From JAQGMO01 sp050954505 (GTDB lineage Bacteria > Pseudomonadota > Gammaproteobacteria > Burkholderiales > Burkholderiaceae_D), in assembly GCA_050954505.1 (NCBI GenBank), contig JBPBPY010000029.1:1-5295 (forward strand): a DNA stretch of 5,295 nt. The letters run 5' to 3'. Both the position numbers and the translations under genes were made by a program. Shown piece by piece: positions 1 through 5,295 of the stretch. Position 1 is the first letter of the stretch; the number at the start of each line of letters is the position of its first letter. The notes under the pieces were generated by a model, which saw only the letters and a program-made list of their open reading frames with translations, made no database searches and was not told where the DNA came from.

Positions 1-788
1 TAGCGAATCCGTTCATGGATGGCGTGGCGGTTCGGCAGTCCGGTCAAGGTATCGACATTGACCAATTCCAGCAAGCGCGACTGCGCCAGCCGTTCCTCGG
101 TGACATCGGTACCGGAGCAGACCAGGTAACGTTCTTCCGGCCCGCTGCCACTCTGGACAAACTTGTTGCGCCACAGGATCTTGCGCGGTCCCTTCAACGT
201 ATTGATCGAGCGTTCGACTTCGTAGGAAGCCGAGGATTCAAAGAATTTGTTGACGTGGGCGCGCGATACAGCCTGTTCAGCCGGCGGCATGAAGGCATGG
301 GCACTGCGTCCGACCACATCTTCCTCACGCATGCCGGTCAATTCTTCGCACAGGCGGTTGAAGCGTTTGATATTGCTGTTGTGATCGATGACGACCACCA
401 GGGAATTGACTTCCGAGACCACATGTTCGGCAAATGCCAGGCCGTGGGAAAGGTCGCGGGCCACCGACTGGGTGTCGGTATAGTCGGATGCCGTGCCTGC
501 CCAGGTCTTGCTGTCGATGCGCCGGCCAACCAGATGCAGTTTTTGCTGTGCGCCATAAATGGCAATTTCAATCGCTGCATGGGAGGTGACGCCATTGAAG
601 TCGCGAATCAGGGAGGATTGGGCAGCATTCAAGGGCACGGCCAATCTGGCCGCCCCTTCATCCGAACTCAGCAGCAGTGCATCGCTGTCAACGCCAAGCT
701 GCCAATTCGGACTGGCAGTGCCGAAATGTTCAAACAACATGGAATCTTCCAACTCGCTGTCATGCCCGGAAATCGTCATGCTGTTCAT
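1..788 (-). CDS. pdeR: PdeR/YciR/Gmr-like PAS-GGDEF(-EAL) cyclic-di-GMP protein, N-terminal part
   Basis: The first 262 codons are in the window; the 3' end is cut off. An N-terminal region (about residues 1-115) is followed by a PAS domain (about 122-232, containing RFNRLCEE and ending CSGTDVTEER) and the first strand and helix of a GGDEF domain (DTLTGLPNR at 246-254). Stretches such as DLSHGLAFAEHVVSE and RNKFVQSGSG match E. coli PdeR as I remember it, including the N-terminal domain, so this is more specific than a generic PAS-GGDEF call. PdeR is a cytoplasmic c-di-GMP phosphodiesterase of about 660 residues that also acts as a trigger enzyme controlling DgcM and MlrA in curli/biofilm regulation. 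Whether that partner network exists here is unknown. The GGDEF active site and the whole EAL domain lie outside the window, so catalytic competence cannot be judged. The start at 788 is chosen for its AAGGAG Shine-Dalgarno. An in-frame ATG at 863 lacks one, and the ATG at 779 is too far from it. No membrane segment is visible. Confidence 0.85.
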   Translation of the reverse strand, partial: MNSMTISGHDSELEDSMLFEHFGTASPNWQLGVDSDALLLSSDEGAARLAVPLNAAQSSLIRDFNGVTSHAAIEIAIYGAQQKLHLVGRRIDSKTWAGTASDYTDTQSVARDLSHGLAFAEHVVSEVNSLVVVIDHNSNIKRFNRLCEELTGMREEDVVGRSAHAFMPPAEQAVSRAHVNKFFESSASYEVERSINTLKGPRKILWRNKFVQSGSGPEERYLVCSGTDVTEERLAQSRLLELVNVDTLTGLPNRHAIHERIR

Positions 789-796
789 CCCAATCT

Positions 797-802
797 CTCC
801 TT
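797..802 (-). promoter_or_regulatory. Shine-Dalgarno fixing the start of the PdeR homologue
   Basis: AAGGAG on the minus strand, 8 nt before the ATG at 788-786. This decides between three in-frame ATGs (863, 788 and 779). Only 788 is at normal spacing from a good ribosome-binding site. Confidence 0.8.
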
Positions 803-908
803 CGCCATTTGGCTCAATACATGGGGAAGCATGCTTTTTGGGCAGGCCACCGGCACATGTCATGAATCATTCAATTTAATTTCTTTGCGGAAACTAACCA
901 ATGATTCG

Positions 909-937
909 AGTATAGATAGGAAGTTGACTGAAGGCAA
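909..937 (-). promoter_or_regulatory. Probable sigma-70/sigma-S promoter of the PdeR homologue
   Basis: Reading the minus strand, TTGCCT (937-932) and TATACT (914-909) are separated by exactly 17 nt. The -10 hexamer is preceded by C, giving CTATACT, which matches the extended -10 (KCTAYACTT) preferred by RpoS at all but the last base of the nine. Transcription would start near 902, giving a leader of about 114 nt. In E. coli pdeR belongs to the RpoS regulon, so a sigma-S-type promoter fits. The hexamers are seen directly; RpoS dependence is inferred. Confidence 0.5.
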
Positions 938-1089
938 CATATTTATTGATATAAAGAAACTAAATGCTTTAAGGAAACGGTGTTGTTTTTTTGGATCCTT
1001 GCGGGTTGCCCAGGTTTTGATCGTTGCCATTGATGAAACATGAAAGCCTGGATGCTTATTGAGGGTCCCGGCGAGCGTTCGATATGCCG

Positions 1090-1108
1090 GCCCGGCGTTC
1101 GGCTGGGC
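1090..1108. repeat. GC-rich hairpin in the intergenic region
   Basis: GCCCGGC (1090-1096) and GCTGGGC (1102-1108) form a 7-bp stem with one G.U pair around a 5-nt loop (gttcg). No T-run follows in either direction, so it is not a standard intrinsic terminator. It lies in a short GC-rich segment that could be a decayed interspersed repeat. Confidence 0.4.
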
Positions 1109-1195
1109 GAAACGCGTCATTCACCAACCGGGTAATCGGCACCCGCCAAATCCACGCCGCGTCCTGCAGCGACATCGCAAGTGGCGCATGCCGGC

Positions 1196-1232
1196 AAACA
1201 AAAAGCCCGTCCTGCGTTGGCAGATGACGGGC
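1196..1232 (-). terminator. Intrinsic terminator of the GGDEF-EAL sensor gene
   Basis: On the minus strand a GC-rich stem (GCCCGTC at 1205-1211 pairing with GACGGGC at 1226-1232) is extended inward by CTGC/GCAG (1212-1215 and 1220-1223) around a GTTG tetraloop region with a 2-nt bulge. It is followed by TTTTTGTTT (1204-1196). It sits about 50 nt after the stop codon of the 906-codon gene, so that gene ends in its own transcription unit and is not obviously co-transcribed with the PdeR homologue. Confidence 0.85.
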
Positions 1233-1282
1233 CGGTGAAGCAGGCTGGGTCCGAGCCACAGCATGCGCGCAACATCAGGGAA

Positions 1283-4003
1283 TCAGGCCAGCTGGAACTC
1301 CTCGACTTCAGGCTGGGGAAACAGCGAACGCTTTTTCATGATGGCAGGCATGTCGGCAGCGGGCAGGGCGCGCGAGATCAGGAAGCCCTGGATCTCGTTG
1401 CATTCCATATGTTGCAGCACGTGCAGCTGCTTGGCGGTTTCCACGCCTTCGGCCACCACCCGCATGCCCAGCGCATGGGCCATGGCGACGATGGCCTTGA
1501 ACAGGACATTGCCGCTGGTATCGCTGGAGAGCTGCGAGGTAAAGGCGCGATCGATCTTCAGCACATCCATATCCAGCCGCTGCAATTGCGACAGCGACGA
1601 ATAACCGGTGCCAAAATCATCCACCAGCAGCTTGATGCCCAATGCCTGGATGGCGGTGAGCTGGCTGGAGACTTCCTCGCCGCCGCCCATCATGCTCGAT
1701 TCGGTAATCTCGATTTCTATCATGTTGGCGGCAATCCGATGGCGTGCCAGCGATTCCGACAGCGTTGGACGCAACAGTCCTTCATCGAACTGCAGTGCCG
1801 AGACATTGATCGATACCGGCACAATCGGCAGTCCCAGCGCCTTCCACGATGCCAGCTGGGCAATGGTCTTGTCGATGACCAGTTCGCCAATCTGCAGGAT
1901 CAGTCCGGTGTCTTCCGCCACCTGGATGAATTCCTCGGGTAGCAGCAGGCCGCGTTCCGGGTGAATCCAGCGCACCAGTGCTTCCATGCCGCACAGGTCA
2001 CCATTGAAGGTATCGACGCGCGGCTGGTAGTAGACGACGAATTCATCGCGTTCGATGGCCTGGCGCAGCGCAGCTTCCTTGTTGATGCGTGCCAGGAGCT
2101 TGTCGGAATGGCAGGTTTCATAGAATTCATAGCGTGCCTTGCCGCTGGCCTTGGCGGCGTACATGGCAATGTCGGCATGCTTGAGCAAGGTTTCCTTGTC
2201 CTGGCCGTCACGCGGGAACATGCTGATGCCCAGCGAGGCGCGCACCAGGTGGCGGCCCTGGCCTTGCAGCACGAACGGTTCGGCCAGGGCGCGCACGATC
2301 TGGCGCGAAATCCGCGCGACTTCCTCGCGCCCTTCCACTGGCGACAGCAGCACGGTGAATTCATCGCCACCCAGGCGCACCACCTTGTCGCTTGCACGCA
2401 TGAGCGATTTGAGGCGCTGGGCGGCAGCCATGAGCAACTCATCCCCGGCGCCATGGCCCAGCGAATCGTTGATGTTCTTGAAGTCGTCGAGGTCGACAAA
2501 CAGCAGTGCCATCAAGGACTTGGCGCTGCTGGCCTTCTCCAATGCCAGCGGCAGATGGTTCATCAGCCAGTAGCGGTTCGGCAGGCCGGTCAGCGTGTCG
2601 CGGTTGGCCAGGTCGGAAAGGTCCTGTTCATGCTGCTTCAAGTCCGAGATGTCACGTACCGTCATGGCAATGCCGTCACCGGAACGCACCAGCCGGCGGT
2701 ACAGCCAGGCTGCCGTCAGCGGACCCTTGGGCGAGACCTGGATTTCATCTTCATAGAAGCCGCTATCCATGGCACGCGCAAAGATGTCGAGGAAGTGATG
2801 CGCATTGGTGCCGGTGTACAGGCGCAGGAAACGTGTGCCGACCAGGGCCGACTTGTGCTGCCCAAGCAACTGCGCGCCGCGTTCATTGCAGTCCTCGATC
2901 AGGAAATCGGCCAGGCGGTGTTCGCTGTCATACAGTGCGCGTCCCATGTAGAAGCCTTCCCGGGCGCCGTCCACCGCCAGGTGGTACGTACTGCGCACAT
3001 CTTCGGCCTGCTGCTTGCGCCAGGCCAGGCGCGCGATGAGATACACGCCGACGATTTGCAGCACCAGCAGCAGGACGGTACCGGCCAGCGCCAGGTTGCG
3101 GTCGGTGCGCTCGACGATACGGTAGTCGGCATAGATGCCGTTTTCCGACAGGCCGACCATGGCAGTCAACGGGTAGCTTTCCAGCTGGTTCCAGGAAATG
3201 ATGCGCGGCTCCTGGTCGGCGAAGTCGCTGGCACCCATCATGCTCACGCCCAGTGCCGCCGGCAGCGCATGCAGTGGCCGCATGGCGCGCGGGTTGCTGC
3301 CGGAGTCGACTGCCGGCTTGGAAGCCAGGATGTCGCCTTGCTGGTCGAGCACCGTCAGGAAGTCATTCTTGCCGAGTATGCCTTCGTCGTAGAACGAAGC
3401 CAGGTAGAAGGGTTCGACGGCGATGACCACGACGCCGTCGAATTCACCGCTGCTGGTCTCGAGACGGCGGGAAAAATGAATGTAGAGCTTGTCGGAGTCG
3501 ATACCGGCAACGGGTTTGGTGATCAACAAACCCGATACATTGGTATTTTTTTGTATCTGGAAATAATCGCGTGTAGCGACATTGATACGCTTTTCAGGTG
3601 TAATGTTGCTGGAAAGAATGTTTCCGTTTCGATCGGCCACGGTGGCGTACAGCTTGCTGGTCGGTGAAAACAAGCCTTTTTCAAAATTGTTTTCCAGCCG
3701 CTTGGCATCCTTGTTTTCTTCCCAATTCAGCTTCAGCGACAGCGCCATCTGGTCGATCTGTTGCAACGAATGCGAGAGCTGCTCGGCATAGGCCTTCGAC
3801 AGCGAGGTGGCATGGCGCAAGGCATTATCGCGGATGGCAAGACGGTCTTCGCTGGCTTTGGCGAGGGTGAAATACCACAGCACCGAAATCAGGCCAAGAC
3901 AGATCAGGGTCCAGCCGAGGGTCAGACGCAAATTCCGTTTCAGGAAATCGACTCTTCTTCCGGGTAGTGCGAGACGTTTGCATTCGATATCGGGATTCGC
4001 CAT
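1283..4003 (-). CDS. Membrane CACHE-PAS-GGDEF-EAL c-di-GMP cyclase/phosphodiesterase
   Basis: A complete 906-residue inner-membrane signalling protein predicted to make and/or break cyclic-di-GMP. Transmembrane helix 1 is at about 26-47. A periplasmic double-CACHE (PDC) sensor domain follows at about 48-300, with the typical RDYFQ, LYIHFSRR and GVVVIAVEP segments. Transmembrane helix 2 is at about 304-325, a PAS domain at about 336-456, GGDEF at about 466-630 and EAL at about 645-890. The cyclase motif is intact (GGDEF 545-549), as is the RxxD inhibitory site (RASD 536-539, five residues upstream). The expected EAL metal and catalytic residues are also present: E674 (EAL), N733, E765, D795-D796 (DDFGTG), K816, E852 (AEGVE) and QGF at 872-874. 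Both activities are therefore possible; which dominates cannot be told from sequence. The ligand of the CACHE domain (often a small carboxylate or amino acid in this superfamily) is unknown. The ATG at 4003 is the only sensible start, because a stop lies shortly upstream in frame and the next Met is inside the sensor domain. It has only a weak Shine-Dalgarno. Its own terminator follows. Confidence 0.96.
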   Translation of the reverse strand: MANPDIECKRLALPGRRVDFLKRNLRLTLGWTLICLGLISVLWYFTLAKASEDRLAIRDNALRHATSLSKAYAEQLSHSLQQIDQMALSLKLNWEENKDAKRLENNFEKGLFSPTSKLYATVADRNGNILSSNITPEKRINVATRDYFQIQKNTNVSGLLITKPVAGIDSDKLYIHFSRRLETSSGEFDGVVVIAVEPFYLASFYDEGILGKNDFLTVLDQQGDILASKPAVDSGSNPRAMRPLHALPAALGVSMMGASDFADQEPRIISWNQLESYPLTAMVGLSENGIYADYRIVERTDRNLALAGTVLLLVLQIVGVYLIARLAWRKQQAEDVRSTYHLAVDGAREGFYMGRALYDSEHRLADFLIEDCNERGAQLLGQHKSALVGTRFLRLYTGTNAHHFLDIFARAMDSGFYEDEIQVSPKGPLTAAWLYRRLVRSGDGIAMTVRDISDLKQHEQDLSDLANRDTLTGLPNRYWLMNHLPLALEKASSAKSLMALLFVDLDDFKNINDSLGHGAGDELLMAAAQRLKSLMRASDKVVRLGGDEFTVLLSPVEGREEVARISRQIVRALAEPFVLQGQGRHLVRASLGISMFPRDGQDKETLLKHADIAMYAAKASGKARYEFYETCHSDKLLARINKEAALRQAIERDEFVVYYQPRVDTFNGDLCGMEALVRWIHPERGLLLPEEFIQVAEDTGLILQIGELVIDKTIAQLASWKALGLPIVPVSINVSALQFDEGLLRPTLSESLARHRIAANMIEIEITESSMMGGGEEVSSQLTAIQALGIKLLVDDFGTGYSSLSQLQRLDMDVLKIDRAFTSQLSSDTSGNVLFKAIVAMAHALGMRVVAEGVETAKQLHVLQHMECNEIQGFLISRALPAADMPAIMKKRSLFPQPEVEEFQLA

Positions 4004-4045
4004 AGCGATGTCACATTGTCTCGTGTGAAAGTGAACTCATTGGAA

Positions 4046-4052
4046 AGTATAA
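4046..4052 (-). promoter_or_regulatory. Candidate -10 element for the GGDEF-EAL sensor gene
   Basis: The minus strand reads GTTATACTTT, with TATACT at 4051-4046. This is the same hexamer as in the PdeR-homologue promoter and agrees with the RpoS-preferred TAYACTT. No acceptable -35 lies 16-18 nt upstream (TAACCT at 17 nt). Transcription would need sigma-S tolerance of a poor -35, or an activator bound to the inverted repeat just upstream. An alternative promoter, TTGATT (4114-4109), 17 nt, TTTATT (4091-4086), lies inside the inverted repeat. Confidence 0.35.
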
Positions 4053-4072
4053 CGGCCTGTTGGCAAAAAGGT

Positions 4073-4118
4073 TATGTTGATCAGAAATAAATATATGTTA
4101 TTTCATCCAATCAACATA
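4073..4118. repeat. Nested (double) inverted repeat, possible operator
   Basis: The outer arms TATGTTGAT (4073-4081) and ATCAACATA (4110-4118) are perfect 9-bp inverted copies. Inside them GAAATAA (4084-4090) and TTATTTC (4098-4104) are perfect 7-bp inverted copies around a 7-nt centre (atatatg). Each half therefore reads TATGTTGAT, then 2 or 5 nt, then GAAATAA toward the centre. The repeat is AT-rich, is not followed by a T-run, and lies about 70-115 bp upstream of the sensor-gene start, where a dimeric regulator could bind. Confidence 0.55.
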
Positions 4119-4289
4119 CTTTGCTGTTGACTAACTATTTGGTTGCTTATTGCCAATACCCTCTACTACTCTGTATCTCATCAAGGGACTTGTCTGGTAA
4201 CGGCGACGTTTGCATAAAGTTGAACCGCGTTACAAAATAAATTGATCAGTTCATCAGTCAGGATGCGTTGACGAGAGCGGAGGGCAGGG

Positions 4290-4544
4290 ATGAACAAATT
4301 CACGCAAGAGGTGCTGGAAGTCGTGCCGGAAGAGCTGGTGGAAGAGTGGCTGGTCGCCGAGCCGGTGAATACCCGCACGGACATGGTGACAGCGCAGATT
4401 GTCGAGCACGGCATCGAGATTGCCAAACTCAATGGCATCATGGCGGCGACTGCCTACCTGCATGAAAAACAGATCGATGCCAGCGTGGTCGAACGCGTCC
4501 TGTGGCGGCCGTCGCAGCGGCGCAAGTACGCATTTCAGCGCTGA
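4290..4544 (+). CDS. Unrecognised 84-residue small protein
   Basis: This short, probably cytoplasmic protein is one I cannot assign to a characterised family. It is preceded by an excellent Shine-Dalgarno (GGAGG at 4279-4283, 6 nt before the ATG), which strongly supports translation. Residues 1-25 are acidic (EVLEVVPEELVEEWLVAEP). The middle (about 32-58) looks like an amphipathic helix (TAQIVEHGIEIAKLNG). The C-terminus is basic (RPSQRRKYAFQR). There is no signal peptide, membrane segment or cysteine. It is transcribed divergently from the sensor gene and convergently with the 129-residue gene, so it is probably monocistronic. A compact helical protein that binds a partner would fit the charge segregation, but that is speculation. 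Confidence 0.8.
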   Translation: MNKFTQEVLEVVPEELVEEWLVAEPVNTRTDMVTAQIVEHGIEIAKLNGIMAATAYLHEKQIDASVVERVLWRPSQRRKYAFQR

Positions 4545-4562
4545 ATTCGAGCGCATGATTAT

Positions 4563-4598
4563 CTGTGCCGAGCCTGGTTCAAAGCATGCGCGGCACAG
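4563..4598. repeat. 8-bp inverted repeat downstream of the 84-aa gene
   Basis: CTGTGCCG (4563-4570) and CGGCACAG (4591-4598) are perfect inverted copies with a 20-nt loop. After one mismatch the stem can be extended by GC/GC (4572-4573 with 4588-4589). It begins 18 nt after the stop codon of the 84-codon gene. There is no T-run, so it may be an mRNA 3'-end stabiliser, a non-canonical terminator or chance. Confidence 0.4.
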
Positions 4599-4682
4599 GG
4601 ATATGTCGGCAAAGGGCTCGAGGCCGACTCGAGACCCAGGGCTGCAGACCGACCATGGCACAGGCAGGCAATCACCGGAAGC

Positions 4683-4710
4683 AAAAATGAAAGGGCCGTC
4701 AAGGCCCTTT
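4683..4710 (-). terminator. Intrinsic terminator of the 129-aa gene
   Basis: On the minus strand AAAGGGCC (4710-4703) pairs perfectly with GGCCCTTT (4697-4690) across a 5-nt loop, followed by CATTTTTG (4689-4682). It starts 11 nt after the stop codon of the minus-strand gene. In the plus direction the stem is followed only by GTTGTTG, so termination of the convergent 84-codon gene here would be weaker. Confidence 0.9.
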
Positions 4711-4721
4711 GTTGTTGCGGA

Positions 4722-5111
4722 TTACTGCTTGCCAGCCTTTTTATTGGCTGCGTGGGTATTTTGATGGTCACGATTTGCATCGACAGTCTCCGGGGCAACT
4801 TCAATGCGCGTGATCCCTGAGGAAACCGAAATCGGGTCGCTGGCGGGGAATGACATTTCCACGGCGCCATCGAGCAGGGTTTCCGCAGCCGAGTCGGCAT
4901 CGTTTTCATCTTCGGCCAGCGTGACGATTGCCTGGGCCCAGCGCACGATGTCGAGTTTTGCCAGTTCACGCACGCTGGTGATGTCGAAGGCTTTCTTCAG
5001 CGCCGTCGCGTCGGCGCTGCTGACGCCCCGCAATGCACTGATGGGTGCATCGGCAATACTGCTGAAACTTTGGTTGGCGTATTTGTCATCGACAATTTTG
5101 GTCAGGTTCAT
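4722..5111 (-). CDS. 129-residue protein, HhH-like N-terminus and FPASDP motif
   Basis: A small soluble protein of unknown function. Residues about 16-65 (ADAPISALRGVSSADATALK through RELAKLDIVRWAQAIVTLA) look like a helix-hairpin-helix or RuvA-C-like helical module. In such folds a short GV.. turn joins two helices and may contact DNA or protein. Residues 66-80 are acidic. At 88-93 lies FPASDP within LLDGAVEMSFPASDPISV. This matches a short motif (LDxxxxxxFPASDPxS) that I recognise from many uncharacterised small proteobacterial proteins, often in stress-related contexts. The last 20 residues are polar and end in a basic tail (NKKAGKQ). There is no signal peptide or membrane segment. The start at 5111 is supported by GAGGA (5120-5116), 4 nt upstream. 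An intrinsic terminator follows directly, so the gene is probably monocistronic or the last of its operon. The HhH assignment is by eye. Confidence 0.88.
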   Translation of the reverse strand: MNLTKIVDDKYANQSFSSIADAPISALRGVSSADATALKKAFDITSVRELAKLDIVRWAQAIVTLAEDENDADSAAETLLDGAVEMSFPASDPISVSSGITRIEVAPETVDANRDHQNTHAANKKAGKQ

Positions 5112-5248
5112 TGTGTCCTCGCATAGTGGGTGAAACTAGGAATACTTACCCAGCAGCATGCGGCAATCGCTTGACGCTGTCTGTTCGCAACCGTACACAG
5201 ATGCTTGCGCCCGCGTAAGCCTGGGCACCGCCAGGATTGCAAGGCCGT

Positions 5249-5295
5249 TCAGGTCTTGGGCCACCAGGCTTTGAATGCCTGCAAATCTGCGCCCG
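5249..5295 (-). CDS. Possible 3' end of an upstream minus-strand gene
   Basis: The minus strand from 5293 to 5249 reads GADLQAFKAWWPKT followed by TGA. This has the composition of a real protein C-terminus, and its codons have the GC-rich third positions of neighbouring genes. The other two minus-strand frames are also open here but give less protein-like peptides. Only 14 codons are visible, so neither product nor reality can be confirmed. If real, the gene precedes the 129-residue gene by about 137 bp. The only hairpin between them is weak (CCTGG/CCAGG, 5220-5235, no T-run), so read-through is possible. Confidence 0.35.
   Translation of the reverse strand, partial: GADLQAFKAWWPKT

Larger units (their letters stand above)
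789..1195. other. Non-coding region upstream of the PdeR homologue
   Basis: About 400 bp without a convincing gene. From 789 to about 1010 the DNA is AT-rich and holds the leader and promoter of the PdeR homologue, plus a T7 run at about 985-991. From about 1044 to 1195 it becomes GC-rich. This part has a hairpin (1090-1108) and an 8-bp direct repeat (1084-1091 and 1188-1195), but no ribosome-binding site or codon pattern. Open frames crossing the region lack Shine-Dalgarno sequences and run through both composition types, as expected for chance ORFs. Confidence 0.6.
4004..4289. promoter_or_regulatory. AT-rich divergent intergenic region between sensor gene and 84-aa gene
   Basis: This 286-bp gap separates two divergently transcribed genes and must hold both promoters. 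It contains the nested inverted repeat at 4073-4118 and a TATACT -10-like hexamer for the minus-strand gene (4051-4046). Plus-strand promoter candidates are weak. One is TTGACT at 4127-4132 without a good partner at 17 nt. The other is TTGCAT, 17 nt, CAAAAT at about 4211-4239. No ORF with a ribosome-binding site is present. Confidence 0.6.

Noticed and set aside
827..840. AAGCATGCTT followed by T's as a plus-strand terminator
   Set aside because: The palindrome leaves no room for a hairpin loop, and there is no plus-strand gene to terminate.
15..1043. A 342-codon open frame on the plus strand
   Set aside because: It is antisense to the PdeR homologue and then runs through its promoter and AT-rich leader. 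There is no Shine-Dalgarno and the product is not family-like.
860..1120. An 86-codon minus-strand frame upstream of the PdeR homologue
   Set aside because: It has no ribosome-binding site, changes composition halfway and overlaps the predicted promoter.
1181..1942. A 253-codon plus-strand frame
   Set aside because: It begins inside the intrinsic terminator and is otherwise antisense to the EAL domain.
1961..3667. A 568-codon open frame on the plus strand
   Set aside because: It lies wholly antisense to the GGDEF-EAL gene, whose catalytic motifs are unmistakable. The frame is kept open by the GC-rich third-position bias of the real gene, and its protein has no recognisable domain.
4073..4118. 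FNR/Anr-type site, because the repeat arms contain TTGAT and ATCAA
   Set aside because: The FNR box needs the two halves 4 nt apart. Here they are 28 nt apart, and neither arm has a good second half-site at the right spacing.
4254..4661. A 135-codon minus-strand frame
   Set aside because: It is antisense to the 84-codon gene, which has a far better ribosome-binding site and a more protein-like sequence.
5160..5273. A short plus-strand frame starting ATGCGGCAATCG
   Set aside because: It has no Shine-Dalgarno and an unremarkable composition, and it overlaps the upstream region of the minus-strand gene.

Overview
The window looks like ordinary chromosome from a proteobacterium. The protein style (CACHE-PAS-GGDEF-EAL architecture, a small FPASDP-motif protein, GC-rich third codon positions with AT-rich intergenic DNA) suggests a betaproteobacterium, possibly Burkholderiales/Oxalobacteraceae. 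That placement is an impression from protein similarity in memory, not a search. There is no rRNA, tRNA, CRISPR array, insertion sequence or phage gene.

Layout, left to right. (1) 1-788, minus strand: the N-terminal 262 codons of a PAS-GGDEF protein that closely resembles enterobacterial PdeR (YciR/Gmr). The window ends just inside its GGDEF domain. (2) 789-1282: non-coding. It holds the ribosome-binding site, a long leader and a sigma-S-like promoter for the PdeR homologue, then a GC-rich segment with a hairpin and a short direct repeat, then the intrinsic terminator of the next gene. (3) 1283-4003, minus strand: a complete 906-residue membrane-bound CACHE-PAS-GGDEF-EAL protein. All recognisable diguanylate-cyclase and EAL phosphodiesterase catalytic residues are present, as is an RxxD inhibitory site. 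(4) 4004-4289: an AT-rich divergent intergenic region with a nested inverted repeat (4073-4118). (5) 4290-4544, plus strand: an 84-residue unrecognised protein with a strong Shine-Dalgarno. (6) 4545-4721: a convergent gap with one terminator-less hairpin and one strong intrinsic terminator. (7) 4722-5111, minus strand: a 129-residue protein with a helix-hairpin-helix-like N-terminal half and an FPASDP motif. (8) 5112-5295: an upstream region, with the probable last 14 codons of another minus-strand gene at the edge.

Functionally the left three quarters is a cyclic-di-GMP locus. The membrane sensor probably converts a periplasmic signal into c-di-GMP synthesis or breakdown. The PdeR homologue, in a separate transcription unit, is expected to degrade c-di-GMP and may act as a protein-contact switch, as PdeR does in E. 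coli. The two small genes on the right have no established link to this pathway. I see no clear evidence of a new defence or mobile system. The least explained items are the nested palindrome upstream of the sensor gene and the two small proteins.
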